A DNA stretch of 13,548 nt, from positions 1 through 13,548 of the forward strand of contig JAHFCV010000043.1 in assembly GCA_023249275.1 (NCBI GenBank), read 5' to 3'. The stretch's first letter is position 1. Each line of letters opens with the position of its first letter. Origin of the DNA: Candidatus Methanoperedens sp. (GTDB lineage Archaea > Halobacteriota > Methanosarcinia > Methanosarcinales > Methanoperedenaceae). This document shows, one piece after another, positions 1 to 6,188 of this stretch. The position numbers were made by a program, and so were the translations under genes. Below the pieces are notes generated by a model. The model saw only the letters and a list, made by a program, of their open reading frames with translations. It had not been told where the DNA came from and made no database searches.

Positions 1-25
1 TATTTGGATAAGGGATTTCCAGCAA

Positions 26-88
26 CGGAGGGCACAGGGACACGGAGACGTTTATCAGGAATCTCTGTGCCTCTGGGTCTCTGTGGCG
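26..88. repeat. Imperfect palindromic intergenic repeat, CACAGAG type
   Basis: The left arm (about 32-47, GGCACAGGGACACGGAG) and the right arm (about 62-86, CTCTGTGCCTCTGGGTCTCTGTGG) are imperfect reverse complements around a short AT-rich centre. A related element lies at 12736-12795. It ends just before the Shine-Dalgarno site of the next gene, so if transcribed it would fold in the 5' leader. It looks like a dispersed palindromic element rather than a terminator, because no T-run follows it. Confidence 0.6.
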
Positions 89-102
89 AGAATTACAAAA
101 AA

Positions 103-108
103 GGAGGT
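103..108 (+). promoter_or_regulatory. Shine-Dalgarno site GGAGGT
   Basis: A perfect GGAGGT lies 6 nt before the ATG at 115 and fixes that start. The gene therefore has a leader, unlike several leaderless genes further along the window. Confidence 0.8.
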
Positions 109-114
109 AATTGA

Positions 115-1530
115 ATGACCGATAATGTTTATTCAACTATATGCCCCGGCTGCAATTTCGGCTGCGGGCTTTACATTCGAGAAAATGGCGCTCTTGAAGT
201 TGATTTCAGGAAATCCTCGCCTACCAATGCCGGGAAGCTGTGCAGGTTCGGGATGAGCCTTCCGCGTTTCTATAAGCCGGTAAAGTCAACGGTTGACGGC
301 AAGGAGATGGCGCTTGAAGATGCTGCAAAGGAAGCGGCGAAGAGAATTTCAGGAAGTAAGGGTTCTGTAGCATTTTTATCATTTGGAAATACCACAACTG
401 AAGAGCTTCTTGCATTCCAGAAGCTTGGAGAATCATATCTTTGCACAGGAGCAAATTTCGAGGCGCTGCCGAAAGATACTTACCAGACCGTTAGCGTTGG
501 GATACCTTACAGCGACATAGAAGCTGCCAAACATATTGTGTTGTTCATTGACCCATATGAGCAGTATCCACTGATTGTACGGCGCCTTCTTTCTGCTAAG
601 AACAAAGGTGCGAAAATTACCGCTGTGTGGTGGAAAGACCTGCCGCTGGCAAATGAGAACGTAAGACCTGCTGATGTTTCTAAATTGCAGATTACGAAAG
701 ATTCACTGATCATCGCTGACTTCCATCCGCTTTCGGATGTTGAGCAGGTAAAGAGCGTCCTTGCACTTGCCAAGAACGCTGGCGCTAAAATTACATTCCT
801 CAAGCCGTTTGCGAATTCAACAGGTGCGTATTTATTGTATAAGGATGCAAAGCAAAAATCACTGGCGCAACTGGTGGAGGACATCAATAAGGGAACGATA
901 AAGACATTGTTCTGTCTGGAATCAGATCCATCAGCATTGATACCAACTGAGACCCTTTCAAAACTAACGAACCTGATAGTCCAGATTGGTCAGGCGGTCA
1001 TGGCAAAAGCAAACATCGTAATTGCCCACGAACCCCTCTATAAGAAGAAGGGCACACTTGTCAATAATGAGGGCAGGGTGCAGGCTCTGGGCGGCGCAAC
1101 AACGAATGGTCTTGAGGCGCTTGGAATCATAGCTGGCGCCAAATTCGAGTTCAATACTCTTCATGAATCGGTGAAAAAAACGCTTGGTATCACAGCAGTC
1201 GATGAATTCATGACTCCAAAATACGAAAGACCGACTTACGGCGCAATACAGGCAGCGTCGAAGCCGGCTGAAGCAAAGACTGCGCTTGTCAGCGTGTATA
1301 ACCCTTTCATGTGGTTTAATTTAACCGATGATAACGATTTTGTTGAACTGAGCCTGAACACGGTCAGGGCGCTCAAGCTACTGAAAGGCGGGACGCTCAA
1401 GGTAAAGTCCAATGGCAACGCGATTGAAAAGAAGTTCAAGGTGGCGCCTGTGCTGGATAATGTGCTGCTCACAGGAAAAAAAATTGGCATAGAAAAAGGA
1501 GCTCTCACGCCTGTTGAGATTTCGAGGTGA
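115..1530 (+). CDS. NuoG/FdhA-like 4Fe-4S molybdopterin oxidoreductase-family protein
   Basis: This 471-aa protein starts with a 4Fe-4S domain of the FdhA/NuoG type: Cys10, Cys13, Cys17 and Cys43 (CX2CX3CX25C), followed by an Arg-Phe-Gly. The middle resembles the molybdopterin oxidoreductase fold. Around residues 312-325 it carries a GTLVNNEGRVQ stretch typical of NuoG. The last 80 residues look like a short molybdopterin-dinucleotide-binding barrel. I see no Cys or Sec at the place where formate dehydrogenases carry the metal ligand, and the protein is shorter than a full FdhA (about 700 aa). It may therefore be a structural electron-transfer subunit rather than a formate dehydrogenase. FwdB (formylmethanofuran dehydrogenase B) belongs to the same superfamily, but the NuoG-like motif argues against it. 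It is translationally coupled to the next gene. Partner subunits (NuoE/F, HdrA or FrhB type) are not in the window. Family placement is good; exact function is unknown. Confidence 0.7.
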   Translation: MTDNVYSTICPGCNFGCGLYIRENGALEVDFRKSSPTNAGKLCRFGMSLPRFYKPVKSTVDGKEMALEDAAKEAAKRISGSKGSVAFLSFGNTTTEELLAFQKLGESYLCTGANFEALPKDTYQTVSVGIPYSDIEAAKHIVLFIDPYEQYPLIVRRLLSAKNKGAKITAVWWKDLPLANENVRPADVSKLQITKDSLIIADFHPLSDVEQVKSVLALAKNAGAKITFLKPFANSTGAYLLYKDAKQKSLAQLVEDINKGTIKTLFCLESDPSALIPTETLSKLTNLIVQIGQAVMAKANIVIAHEPLYKKKGTLVNNEGRVQALGGATTNGLEALGIIAGAKFEFNTLHESVKKTLGITAVDEFMTPKYERPTYGAIQAASKPAEAKTALVSVYNPFMWFNLTDDNDFVELSLNTVRALKLLKGGTLKVKSNGNAIEKKFKVAPVLDNVLLTGKKIGIEKGALTPVEISR

Positions 1531-1535
1531 TGGAA

Positions 1536-1952
1536 ATGGCAGAGGATAAAGCTAAAGAAGCAGCAAAAGCAACGCTTATAGGGCTGGTAAGACCTGAGGC
1601 TAAAAAGGAAAAGGCAACGGCAGTAGCTGTTAAAGCGCCATCTGAGGTTCAAAAAACCGAGGCTGCTAAAGAAGTAGTGAAAGCACCTGAATCAAAACCA
1701 GAGGCGCCGAAAGAAGTTAAAGCTGAGGCTAAACCTGAAGCAAAAGCCGAAGCCAAGAAGGAAGCAGACCCCAGCAAGGAATTCGTGGATGCTGTAATGG
1801 CAGAGATGGCGCTGAAAGGCGGTCCAAAGAAGCGCCTTGTCAAGACGCTTGCGGAGCAATATGGTTTCGATAAGCAGAGGGTGCTGTTCAAGCTGCGGCG
1901 CGCGCTGATTACGGAGAGGTATGCGGCGGCGCATGCGGAAGCGGGACATTGA
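1536..1952 (+). CDS. Lys/Ala/Glu-rich protein with a C-terminal helical domain, unknown function
   Basis: I do not recognise the family. In-frame starts exist at GTG 1527, ATG 1530 and ATG 1536. I chose 1536 (138 aa) because GAGGTGA at 1524-1530 sits 5 nt before it. The upstream stop codon lies inside that Shine-Dalgarno site, so the two genes are coupled. Residues about 20-77 are a low-complexity tract of Lys, Ala, Glu and Pro (KAEAKPEAK-like units), probably disordered. Residues 78-138 look folded and helical, with a basic GGPKKRLVKTLAEQYGF segment that could form a helix-turn-helix, followed by an Arg-rich helix. The overall plan recalls histone-H1-like or ribosome-associated tails, but tight coupling to a redox subunit suggests a linker or assembly partner. 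Both readings are inference. There are no cysteines, no signal peptide and no membrane segment. Confidence 0.75.
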   Translation: MAEDKAKEAAKATLIGLVRPEAKKEKATAVAVKAPSEVQKTEAAKEVVKAPESKPEAPKEVKAEAKPEAKAEAKKEADPSKEFVDAVMAEMALKGGPKKRLVKTLAEQYGFDKQRVLFKLRRALITERYAAAHAEAGH

Positions 1953-1988
1953 GTTCAATTGACTACGCAGCACGCTGACATTGCACCG

Positions 1989-2023
1989 CTGAGTTCGTAC
2001 GAGTTCGTTTTGAGTTCGTTGTT
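1989..2023. repeat. GAGTTCGT repeat cluster (left copy)
   Basis: Three GAGTTCGT units lie at 1991-1998, 2001-2008 and 2012-2019. The 18-nt core GAGTTCGTACGAGTTCGT recurs exactly at 12926-12943, with the flanking bases largely conserved (third unit and CTGTT/TTGTT end). The core contains the CGTACG palindrome. It lies in the spacer between two convergent genes. The rest of this 182-nt spacer (1953-2134) holds two CGCTTTGCG words (2042-2050 and 2059-2067) and no gene that I can see. Confidence 0.6.
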
Positions 2024-2134
2024 TCAGGAAGATTGCTGCCTCGCTTTGCGTTCTTCACGCGCTTTGCGGTGAGCACACCCCGATGGCTGCCCCGGTATCC
2101 TATCGGCGCCACCACTGTTGAAGTAATTTAATAT

Positions 2135-3019
2135 TCATAGATGCCGTGTATTTTCTTTCAGGTATCTTTTGAAAAACCATTGCAGAAATATCATCTCATC
2201 CTTTTTTATCTGAGACCGCTCCAAAGCGCTATAATAACCCGCTCTTTTTTCATAAGGTATATTGAGCATAGGGAAGCCATGCTTATTTAAAATAAAATTC
2301 ATCATCAGCCTGCTTATTCTTCCGTTCCCGTCAGCAAAAGGATGAATAGTCACAAGTTTCAGGTGGACAAGCGCCGCGAGTTCCACAGGGTGCATTTTAT
2401 CCTTATTTTTGCGATACCATCTGAAAAGCTCCATTAGCAGAGGATATATTTCTGCGGGAAATGATGGTGTAAATTTGCTTCCTGCAATTGTCACCTGATG
2501 CTGCCTTATCTTCCCTGCTATGTCCTTTTTCGTGTCCTCAAATAATTTTTTGTGAGAGTACAGTATGAGATCAAGCGATAAGTCCTTTTTGCAATCCAGC
2601 ACCTCATAAAATACGCTCCTGTGCGCTTCTGCCTCTTTTACATCACGCAGAGGCTTTGCATTCGGGGTTATCCCTTTTTCGAGCAGCAAAGAGGTTTCCC
2701 TGAATGTCAGGGTTGAACCTTCTATCCTGTTCGTATCATAAGTGAATTTGATAGCGAAGTTTTCCAGTTCTTTCTCCTGCGCCGATGGAGGAAGCATTTT
2801 TTCCTGTGCCATATATTCTTCTTTTATTCTGTCAAAAAGACCAAACCATTTCTCCCTGTAAATTTCAGAAATAAACTGCTTTTTCAATTCTTCGATATTT
2901 TGCGGCAGAGATTTTCCCAGGTATTTCTCTTTCTTTTCCACCCTGCCTCTTTCACGGAAGCTATGCTCAAGGTAATAATATGTCTGTTTGCTTATGGTTT
3001 TTTTTCTGATTGCAACCAT
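2135..3019 (-). CDS. Fic-domain protein (probable AMP-transferase), self-inhibited class
   Basis: This 294-aa protein carries the complete Fic active-site motif at residues 226-234 (HPFADGNGR), with His226 as the catalytic base and Asn232/Arg234 positioned for nucleotide phosphates. Fic proteins usually transfer AMP to hydroxyl side chains of target proteins. An inhibitory-helix motif of the (S/T)xxxE(G/N) type is visible at Thr96-Gly101 (TNRIEG), with Glu100 as the blocking residue, ahead of the Fic core. That order fits proteins with an in-cis N-terminal inhibitory helix. The first 40 residues are basic and Tyr-rich (KQTYYYLEHSFRERG), a segment I associate with archaeal Fic homologues. No separate antitoxin gene is adjacent. 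The gene has its own promoter and is divergent from the protease gene. The target is unknown. Confidence 0.9.
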   Translation of the reverse strand: MVAIRKKTISKQTYYYLEHSFRERGRVEKKEKYLGKSLPQNIEELKKQFISEIYREKWFGLFDRIKEEYMAQEKMLPPSAQEKELENFAIKFTYDTNRIEGSTLTFRETSLLLEKGITPNAKPLRDVKEAEAHRSVFYEVLDCKKDLSLDLILYSHKKLFEDTKKDIAGKIRQHQVTIAGSKFTPSFPAEIYPLLMELFRWYRKNKDKMHPVELAALVHLKLVTIHPFADGNGRISRLMMNFILNKHGFPMLNIPYEKRAGYYSALERSQIKKDEMIFLQWFFKRYLKENTRHL

Positions 3020-3038
3020 AACTGAATAGTATCATGTT

Positions 3039-3089
3039 TATCCCTACAAACTTATAAAGTCTTTGTATTTTAATAAAATGTAGGGGTAA
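3039..3089 (-). promoter_or_regulatory. fic promoter with TATA box flanked by an inverted repeat
   Basis: On the minus strand a TATA-like ACTTTATAAG lies at about 3050-3059, some 35 nt before the ATG at 3019. That predicts a start site near 3030 and a very short leader. The arms TTATCCCTACA (about 3038-3048) and TGTAGGGGTAA (3079-3089) are inverted repeats with one mismatch and bracket the TATA box. They could be an operator. Confidence 0.45.
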
Positions 3090-3141
3090 GCAGCCCTTAC
3101 AGCTTTCGCAACCCCCGCGCTCGCGCTACAGCAGGATATTC

Positions 3142-3151
3142 CTATATAGTA
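3142..3151 (+). promoter_or_regulatory. TATA box for the protease gene
   Basis: CTATATAGTA is centred about 30 nt before the ATG at 3178. This fits an archaeal promoter giving a nearly leaderless transcript. No Shine-Dalgarno site precedes that ATG. Confidence 0.5.
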
Positions 3152-3177
3152 TCACTGCCCTTCAATTTTGAAGGTTT

Positions 3178-3648
3178 ATGATAAAATCCGGCGGCTCATT
3201 TATGTTCAGGGGAAACCGCTGTGTCATCGGTGCAATCCTCTCAATCAAGGAAAGACACTATATAGCTGCAGCTTCTCATATATTTCATAAAACAGATATT
3301 GGAAACAGGGTACAGGTAAACGGTAAAGAGGGCATTGTAAGAAAATTTCTGGAGGATTTTGATGTGGCGCTTATCGAGCTTCCTTCAAACTGCGCGGCAG
3401 AAATCACCGCGCTTGGCAGCGCTGCCGTGATGGAAGATGCAGTGCTCGTCAACGAGCAGCGCATCATCCCCTGCAGGGTTATTCGCGCCGGAGCATCGCT
3501 TCTTACCCTCCTTTTTTCCTGCTCTGACATGCCGCAGCCAGGGGATAGCGGCTCACCCATCCTGCAGGAGAAAAAAGTAATAGGGCTTCTATCCTCGGTA
3601 ATGCTTGGCAACTGTACAGGGACCGCGGTCTCATCCGGTGTTCTCTAA
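3178..3648 (+). CDS. Small trypsin-like serine protease, no signal peptide
   Basis: This 156-aa protein shows the three landmarks of a chymotrypsin-fold protease in the right order and spacing for a compact form. His34 lies in AAASHIF (compare TAAHC), Asp62 in DFDVALIEL (compare DIALL), and Ser124 in QPGDSGSPI (the classic GDSGGP site). The catalytic triad therefore appears complete. It is far shorter than secreted trypsins (about 220 aa or more) and HtrA proteins, has no PDZ domain, and has no obvious signal peptide or membrane segment, so it is probably cytoplasmic. It ends soon after the strand that follows the active Ser, so the last beta-strands of the second barrel may be missing. A second in-frame ATG at 3202 is possible; I kept 3178 because of the TATA spacing. 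It is divergent from the Fic gene. Substrate is unknown. Confidence 0.8.
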   Translation: MIKSGGSFMFRGNRCVIGAILSIKERHYIAAASHIFHKTDIGNRVQVNGKEGIVRKFLEDFDVALIELPSNCAAEITALGSAAVMEDAVLVNEQRIIPCRVIRAGASLLTLLFSCSDMPQPGDSGSPILQEKKVIGLLSSVMLGNCTGTAVSSGVL

Positions 3649-3695
3649 AGTCTTAGCAGTTTGTTTCCACGATAACATTCTTCTAATTAGATAAA

Positions 3696-3706
3696 TTTAA
3701 ATAATA
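3696..3706 (+). promoter_or_regulatory. TATA box for the LVIVD protein gene
   Basis: An AAATTTAAATAAT stretch lies about 25-30 nt before GTG 3727, so the transcript would start at or near that codon. A TCTAATTAGA palindrome at 3684-3693 sits just upstream. Confidence 0.4.
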
Positions 3707-3726
3707 TCGTACTCCTTAATCTAATT

Positions 3727-5001
3727 GTGAAAGCTATGATAAGGGGTTTCTTTCTATTAATATTAATATCATCTATCACCATATTAACTGAGGCTGCGCC
3801 TGATCCGCTAAAAAACCTGGCAGAGGTTGGCGTATTCAAAACAACCGACCCTCATGGCGCTGAATTCTTTAAAGAGCACCTGTTTATAGCTGATGGCAAC
3901 TTGCTTCTCGTATACAATACAAGCGACCCCGAACGACCTAGACAAGTCGCTACGTTTAGAGGTATTGACTATCCCGGCAAGGCGTACGGTCTATCAATTT
4001 CAGAAAATCAACTGTATGTCGCAGCAGGTCCGGGATGGATATACGTACTGAACATTAGCAATCCAGAAAAACCAAAAAAAATGTACCAGATTACCTATTT
4101 CAATTTTGCAAATGATGTGGCAGTATCAGGCAAATACATGTACGTTGCCGATGCAAATACCGGAATGCTCATCTTTGATTTAAGCGACAAAAGAAATCCC
4201 GAACTTATTGGTACGTTTTATGTCCTGAAATCCAATATCAGCGGCTTTTTCCAGGGCTGGGGCGGGACATCGGTTGCAGTTTCTGGAAATTATGCATTTT
4301 TAAGCGGGGCAAATAAACAGGGATTCTATATAGTCGACGTATCTGACCCGGCAATGCCGAAAGAAGTATATCATTCTATTGGGAAAGAGGTATACGATAT
4401 AGCAATATCAGAAAATGATGTATATCTTGCACGTGCTGACGGTACATCCATATTTGAATTACTGGATGTAAGCAATCCTTATGCGCCGAAGACCGTCGGT
4501 ACCTTCTCAATTATAGGCACTGCGGACAGGAGCGCGATAGCTATTATGGACGATTATATCTACGCGGCATCGGGTGACACATGGCACATATTCAGGAAGC
4601 CTGACACTACCCCCCCGCAGATAATAATCGAAAAACCAAAACAGGGCGAAATACTCACAAACCAGACAATTACCGTCTCAGGGACTGCTTACGACAAAAG
4701 CGGGCTCCTGGAAGTTCGTGTCAACGGAAAATTTGCAGGGACCGAGGTATGGAATCAAGCCGCCAACCTTGTAGAAGGCATAAATAATATCACAATAACT
4801 GCATCAGACAAAAATGGGAACAATTTGACAAAAAGCATTCAGGTGACATACCGCCCTGTAACGCAGGTTACAGTTACGCCTGTAACGCCGCCTGTAAACG
4901 CCACAACCACAACACCGGGCGCAGGAGGGGTAAACATCTTGTTTCCGATACTGATAATCCTAATCTGCTGGTTCTGGCTGCACAAAATAAAAAGACTTTA
5001 A
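3727..5001 (+). CDS. Membrane-anchored LVIVD beta-propeller surface protein with Ig-like domain
   Basis: This 424-aa protein starts with a signal peptide (residues about 5-23, hydrophobic, ending near TEAAP). Next come six repeats of the LVIVD type, each with a Tyr-X-Ala or Phe-X-Ala strand, a short turn and a VxDVSDPxxPxxVG-like unit. Clear examples are IFDLSDKRNPELIGTF, IVDVSDPAMPKEVY and LLDVSNPYAPKTVGTF. These fold as a beta-propeller. Residues about 296-378 form an Ig-like domain similar to the Glucodextranase-B type. A Thr/Pro-rich linker (about 380-398) leads to a C-terminal membrane helix (about 401-418) and a basic tail. The protein is therefore displayed outside the cell and anchored at its C-terminus. 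The start is GTG 3727 or ATG 3736. The role may be adhesion or scaffolding; nothing in the window shows a ligand. Confidence 0.85.
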   Translation: MKAMIRGFFLLILISSITILTEAAPDPLKNLAEVGVFKTTDPHGAEFFKEHLFIADGNLLLVYNTSDPERPRQVATFRGIDYPGKAYGLSISENQLYVAAGPGWIYVLNISNPEKPKKMYQITYFNFANDVAVSGKYMYVADANTGMLIFDLSDKRNPELIGTFYVLKSNISGFFQGWGGTSVAVSGNYAFLSGANKQGFYIVDVSDPAMPKEVYHSIGKEVYDIAISENDVYLARADGTSIFELLDVSNPYAPKTVGTFSIIGTADRSAIAIMDDYIYAASGDTWHIFRKPDTTPPQIIIEKPKQGEILTNQTITVSGTAYDKSGLLEVRVNGKFAGTEVWNQAANLVEGINNITITASDKNGNNLTKSIQVTYRPVTQVTVTPVTPPVNATTTTPGAGGVNILFPILIILICWFWLHKIKRL

Positions 5002-5005
5002 ATAC
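4998..5005 (+). promoter_or_regulatory. TATA box for a leaderless small gene
   Basis: TTTAAATA is centred 27 nt before the ATG at 5029, which is the spacing expected if transcription starts at the start codon. It overlaps the end of the LVIVD gene. Confidence 0.5.
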
Positions 5006-5028
5006 TTTCAGTTCCAAGAATATAGGCT

Positions 5029-5166
5029 ATGGCAATGTCTAAAAAGATTATGGAAAAAAGAGAGCGCGAACGGAAGGGAAAAATAGCAGAACTTGAAAAA
5101 CTGGCTTCATCCGGCAGCGGCGAAGCCAAAAAGAAACTTGCTAAAGAAAAAAGAAAATTGAAATAA
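5029..5166 (+). CDS. 45-aa highly charged small protein, unknown function
   Basis: An open frame runs from ATG 5029 to TAA 5164-5166. The product is very rich in Lys, Glu and Arg: a helix of the type KKIMEKRERERKGKIAELEK, a Gly/Ser turn (SSGSGE), then a second basic helix. This could be a short helical hairpin binding RNA or ribosomes, which is inference. Support for a real gene is the TATA box at leaderless spacing, the even codon use, and the fact that the frame fills the gap exactly, ending 2 nt before the stop of the convergent dphB gene. I do not recognise a family. Confidence 0.55.
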   Translation: MAMSKKIMEKRERERKGKIAELEKLASSGSGEAKKKLAKEKRKLK

Positions 5167-5168
5167 TC

Positions 5169-5957
5169 CTATTTTAAAATTTCCAAAGGGGCGCCGCACA
5201 ATTTCACCAGCGCCTCAGCCTCAATAAAATGAAGGCTTGCAGGGATTACAAGAATATGCAGCGGTCCGCCAAAATCATGCTCTTTTAATTTCGGAAGATA
5301 ATCCGCATGAACGGCGGGTGATTCGGAGCCGGCTCGTGCAACACCAACTCCAAGAGCATTTACAAGCACCCCCTCGCCGCGCCGCCCTTCCATTTCTAAA
5401 AGAAGCGAGACAGCTTTTCCAATATCCATAAATCCCTTCTCCCTGTCGATATCGAGAAAAACAAGCGTATGAAGGTCATTTTTCTTATTCATTTTAATGG
5501 TATCGTATGGAGCCTCTGAAATAACCGTTTTCCCGTTGCGGGTATATGGGAATGGGATGGTAGTGGATTTGCCGAACCTGTAATTCTGCAATCCGCTCAA
5601 CCCGCAGACTGCTGATGAAATCGAAGGGGCATGGATAATTGCCGTATCTATCCCCATATCTTTTGCGCGCAGGCGCAGGTCTATGTGCGTCGTCGCCACC
5701 ATCGCATCCCCCCCTGTTAATAATACCACGTTCTTTTCTTTTGCCTGCGGCAGCCATGAAGGACTCTGTTCAACTTCTTCTCTTGTAAGGAGAATTACTT
5801 TCCTGCCATAAAATGTTTCAATCTTTTCCATGGTTGCGCCCATAAGATGCGATGTATAGAATTCAGCATACACGATATCGGCTTTCTTTACAGCTTCCAG
5901 TCCTTTTACAGTTATGTCTTTTTCATCGTATAGTCCAAGTCCGACAAACGTAAGCAT
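5169..5957 (-). CDS. dphB: Diphthine synthase (EF-2 diphthamide biosynthesis methyltransferase)
   Basis: This 262-aa protein is the S-adenosylmethionine-dependent enzyme that methylates the modified histidine of elongation factor 2 in diphthamide synthesis. The start MLTFVGLGLYDEKDIT is the standard beginning of DphB/Dph5, so I placed the start at ATG 5957; the open frame extends 13 codons further but without family support. A GGDAMVATTH motif at about residues 81-90 is the tetrapyrrole-methylase-type SAM loop. HAPSISSA at about 114-121, then NYRFGKSTTIPF, are also typical. Length matches the family. It is convergent with the 45-aa gene and divergent from the 42-aa membrane gene. The other diphthamide genes (dph2, dph6) are not here. 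Confidence 0.95.
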   Translation of the reverse strand: MLTFVGLGLYDEKDITVKGLEAVKKADIVYAEFYTSHLMGATMEKIETFYGRKVILLTREEVEQSPSWLPQAKEKNVVLLTGGDAMVATTHIDLRLRAKDMGIDTAIIHAPSISSAVCGLSGLQNYRFGKSTTIPFPYTRNGKTVISEAPYDTIKMNKKNDLHTLVFLDIDREKGFMDIGKAVSLLLEMEGRRGEGVLVNALGVGVARAGSESPAVHADYLPKLKEHDFGGPLHILVIPASLHFIEAEALVKLCGAPLEILK

Positions 5958-6001
5958 GTTCCAATATATGACAGCAGTATTTGTAAGCCTTGCCATGCAA
6001 A

Positions 6002-6011
6002 GCTATAAACT
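6002..6011. promoter_or_regulatory. TATA element between dphB and the 42-aa membrane gene
   Basis: GCTATAAAC is centred 28 nt before ATG 6034, so the plus-strand gene would be leaderless. Read on the minus strand, the same bases (GTTTATAGC) lie about 48 nt before the dphB start, so one near-symmetrical box could serve both genes. Confidence 0.4.
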
Positions 6012-6033
6012 TCAGGTACGCTTAAATTAACTG

Positions 6034-6162
6034 ATGAAAATAAACCAGATAAAATTAAAAGAAATAGGTGTTACAGCCGGTATTATTCTCGGATATGTTA
6101 CAATCCTGGCAGGAATCGTGATTACTATTTTACTGCTGGAAACGATTTTTTCAGAAGTCTGA
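6034..6162 (+). CDS. 42-aa single-pass membrane microprotein
   Basis: An open frame runs from ATG 6034 to TGA 6160-6162. The product has a short basic N-terminus (MKINQIKLKEIG), then one long hydrophobic helix from about residue 13 to 35 (rich in Ile, Leu, Val and Gly), then an acidic tail (ETIFSEV). The charge pattern suggests the N-terminus stays inside. A TATA box at leaderless spacing supports expression. The frame fills the gap between divergent dphB and trm5. Function is unknown, and no family is recognised. Confidence 0.55.
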   Translation: MKINQIKLKEIGVTAGIILGYVTILAGIVITILLLETIFSEV

Positions 6163-6188
6163 CAAATAAATTATTTTAAAGTACAAAT

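Noticed and set aside
115..1530. Formylmethanofuran dehydrogenase subunit B (FwdB)
   Set aside because: It is of the same superfamily, but the CX2CX3CX25C start and the GTLVNNEGRVQ stretch fit NuoG/FdhA-like proteins better, and typical FwdB core motifs are not visible.
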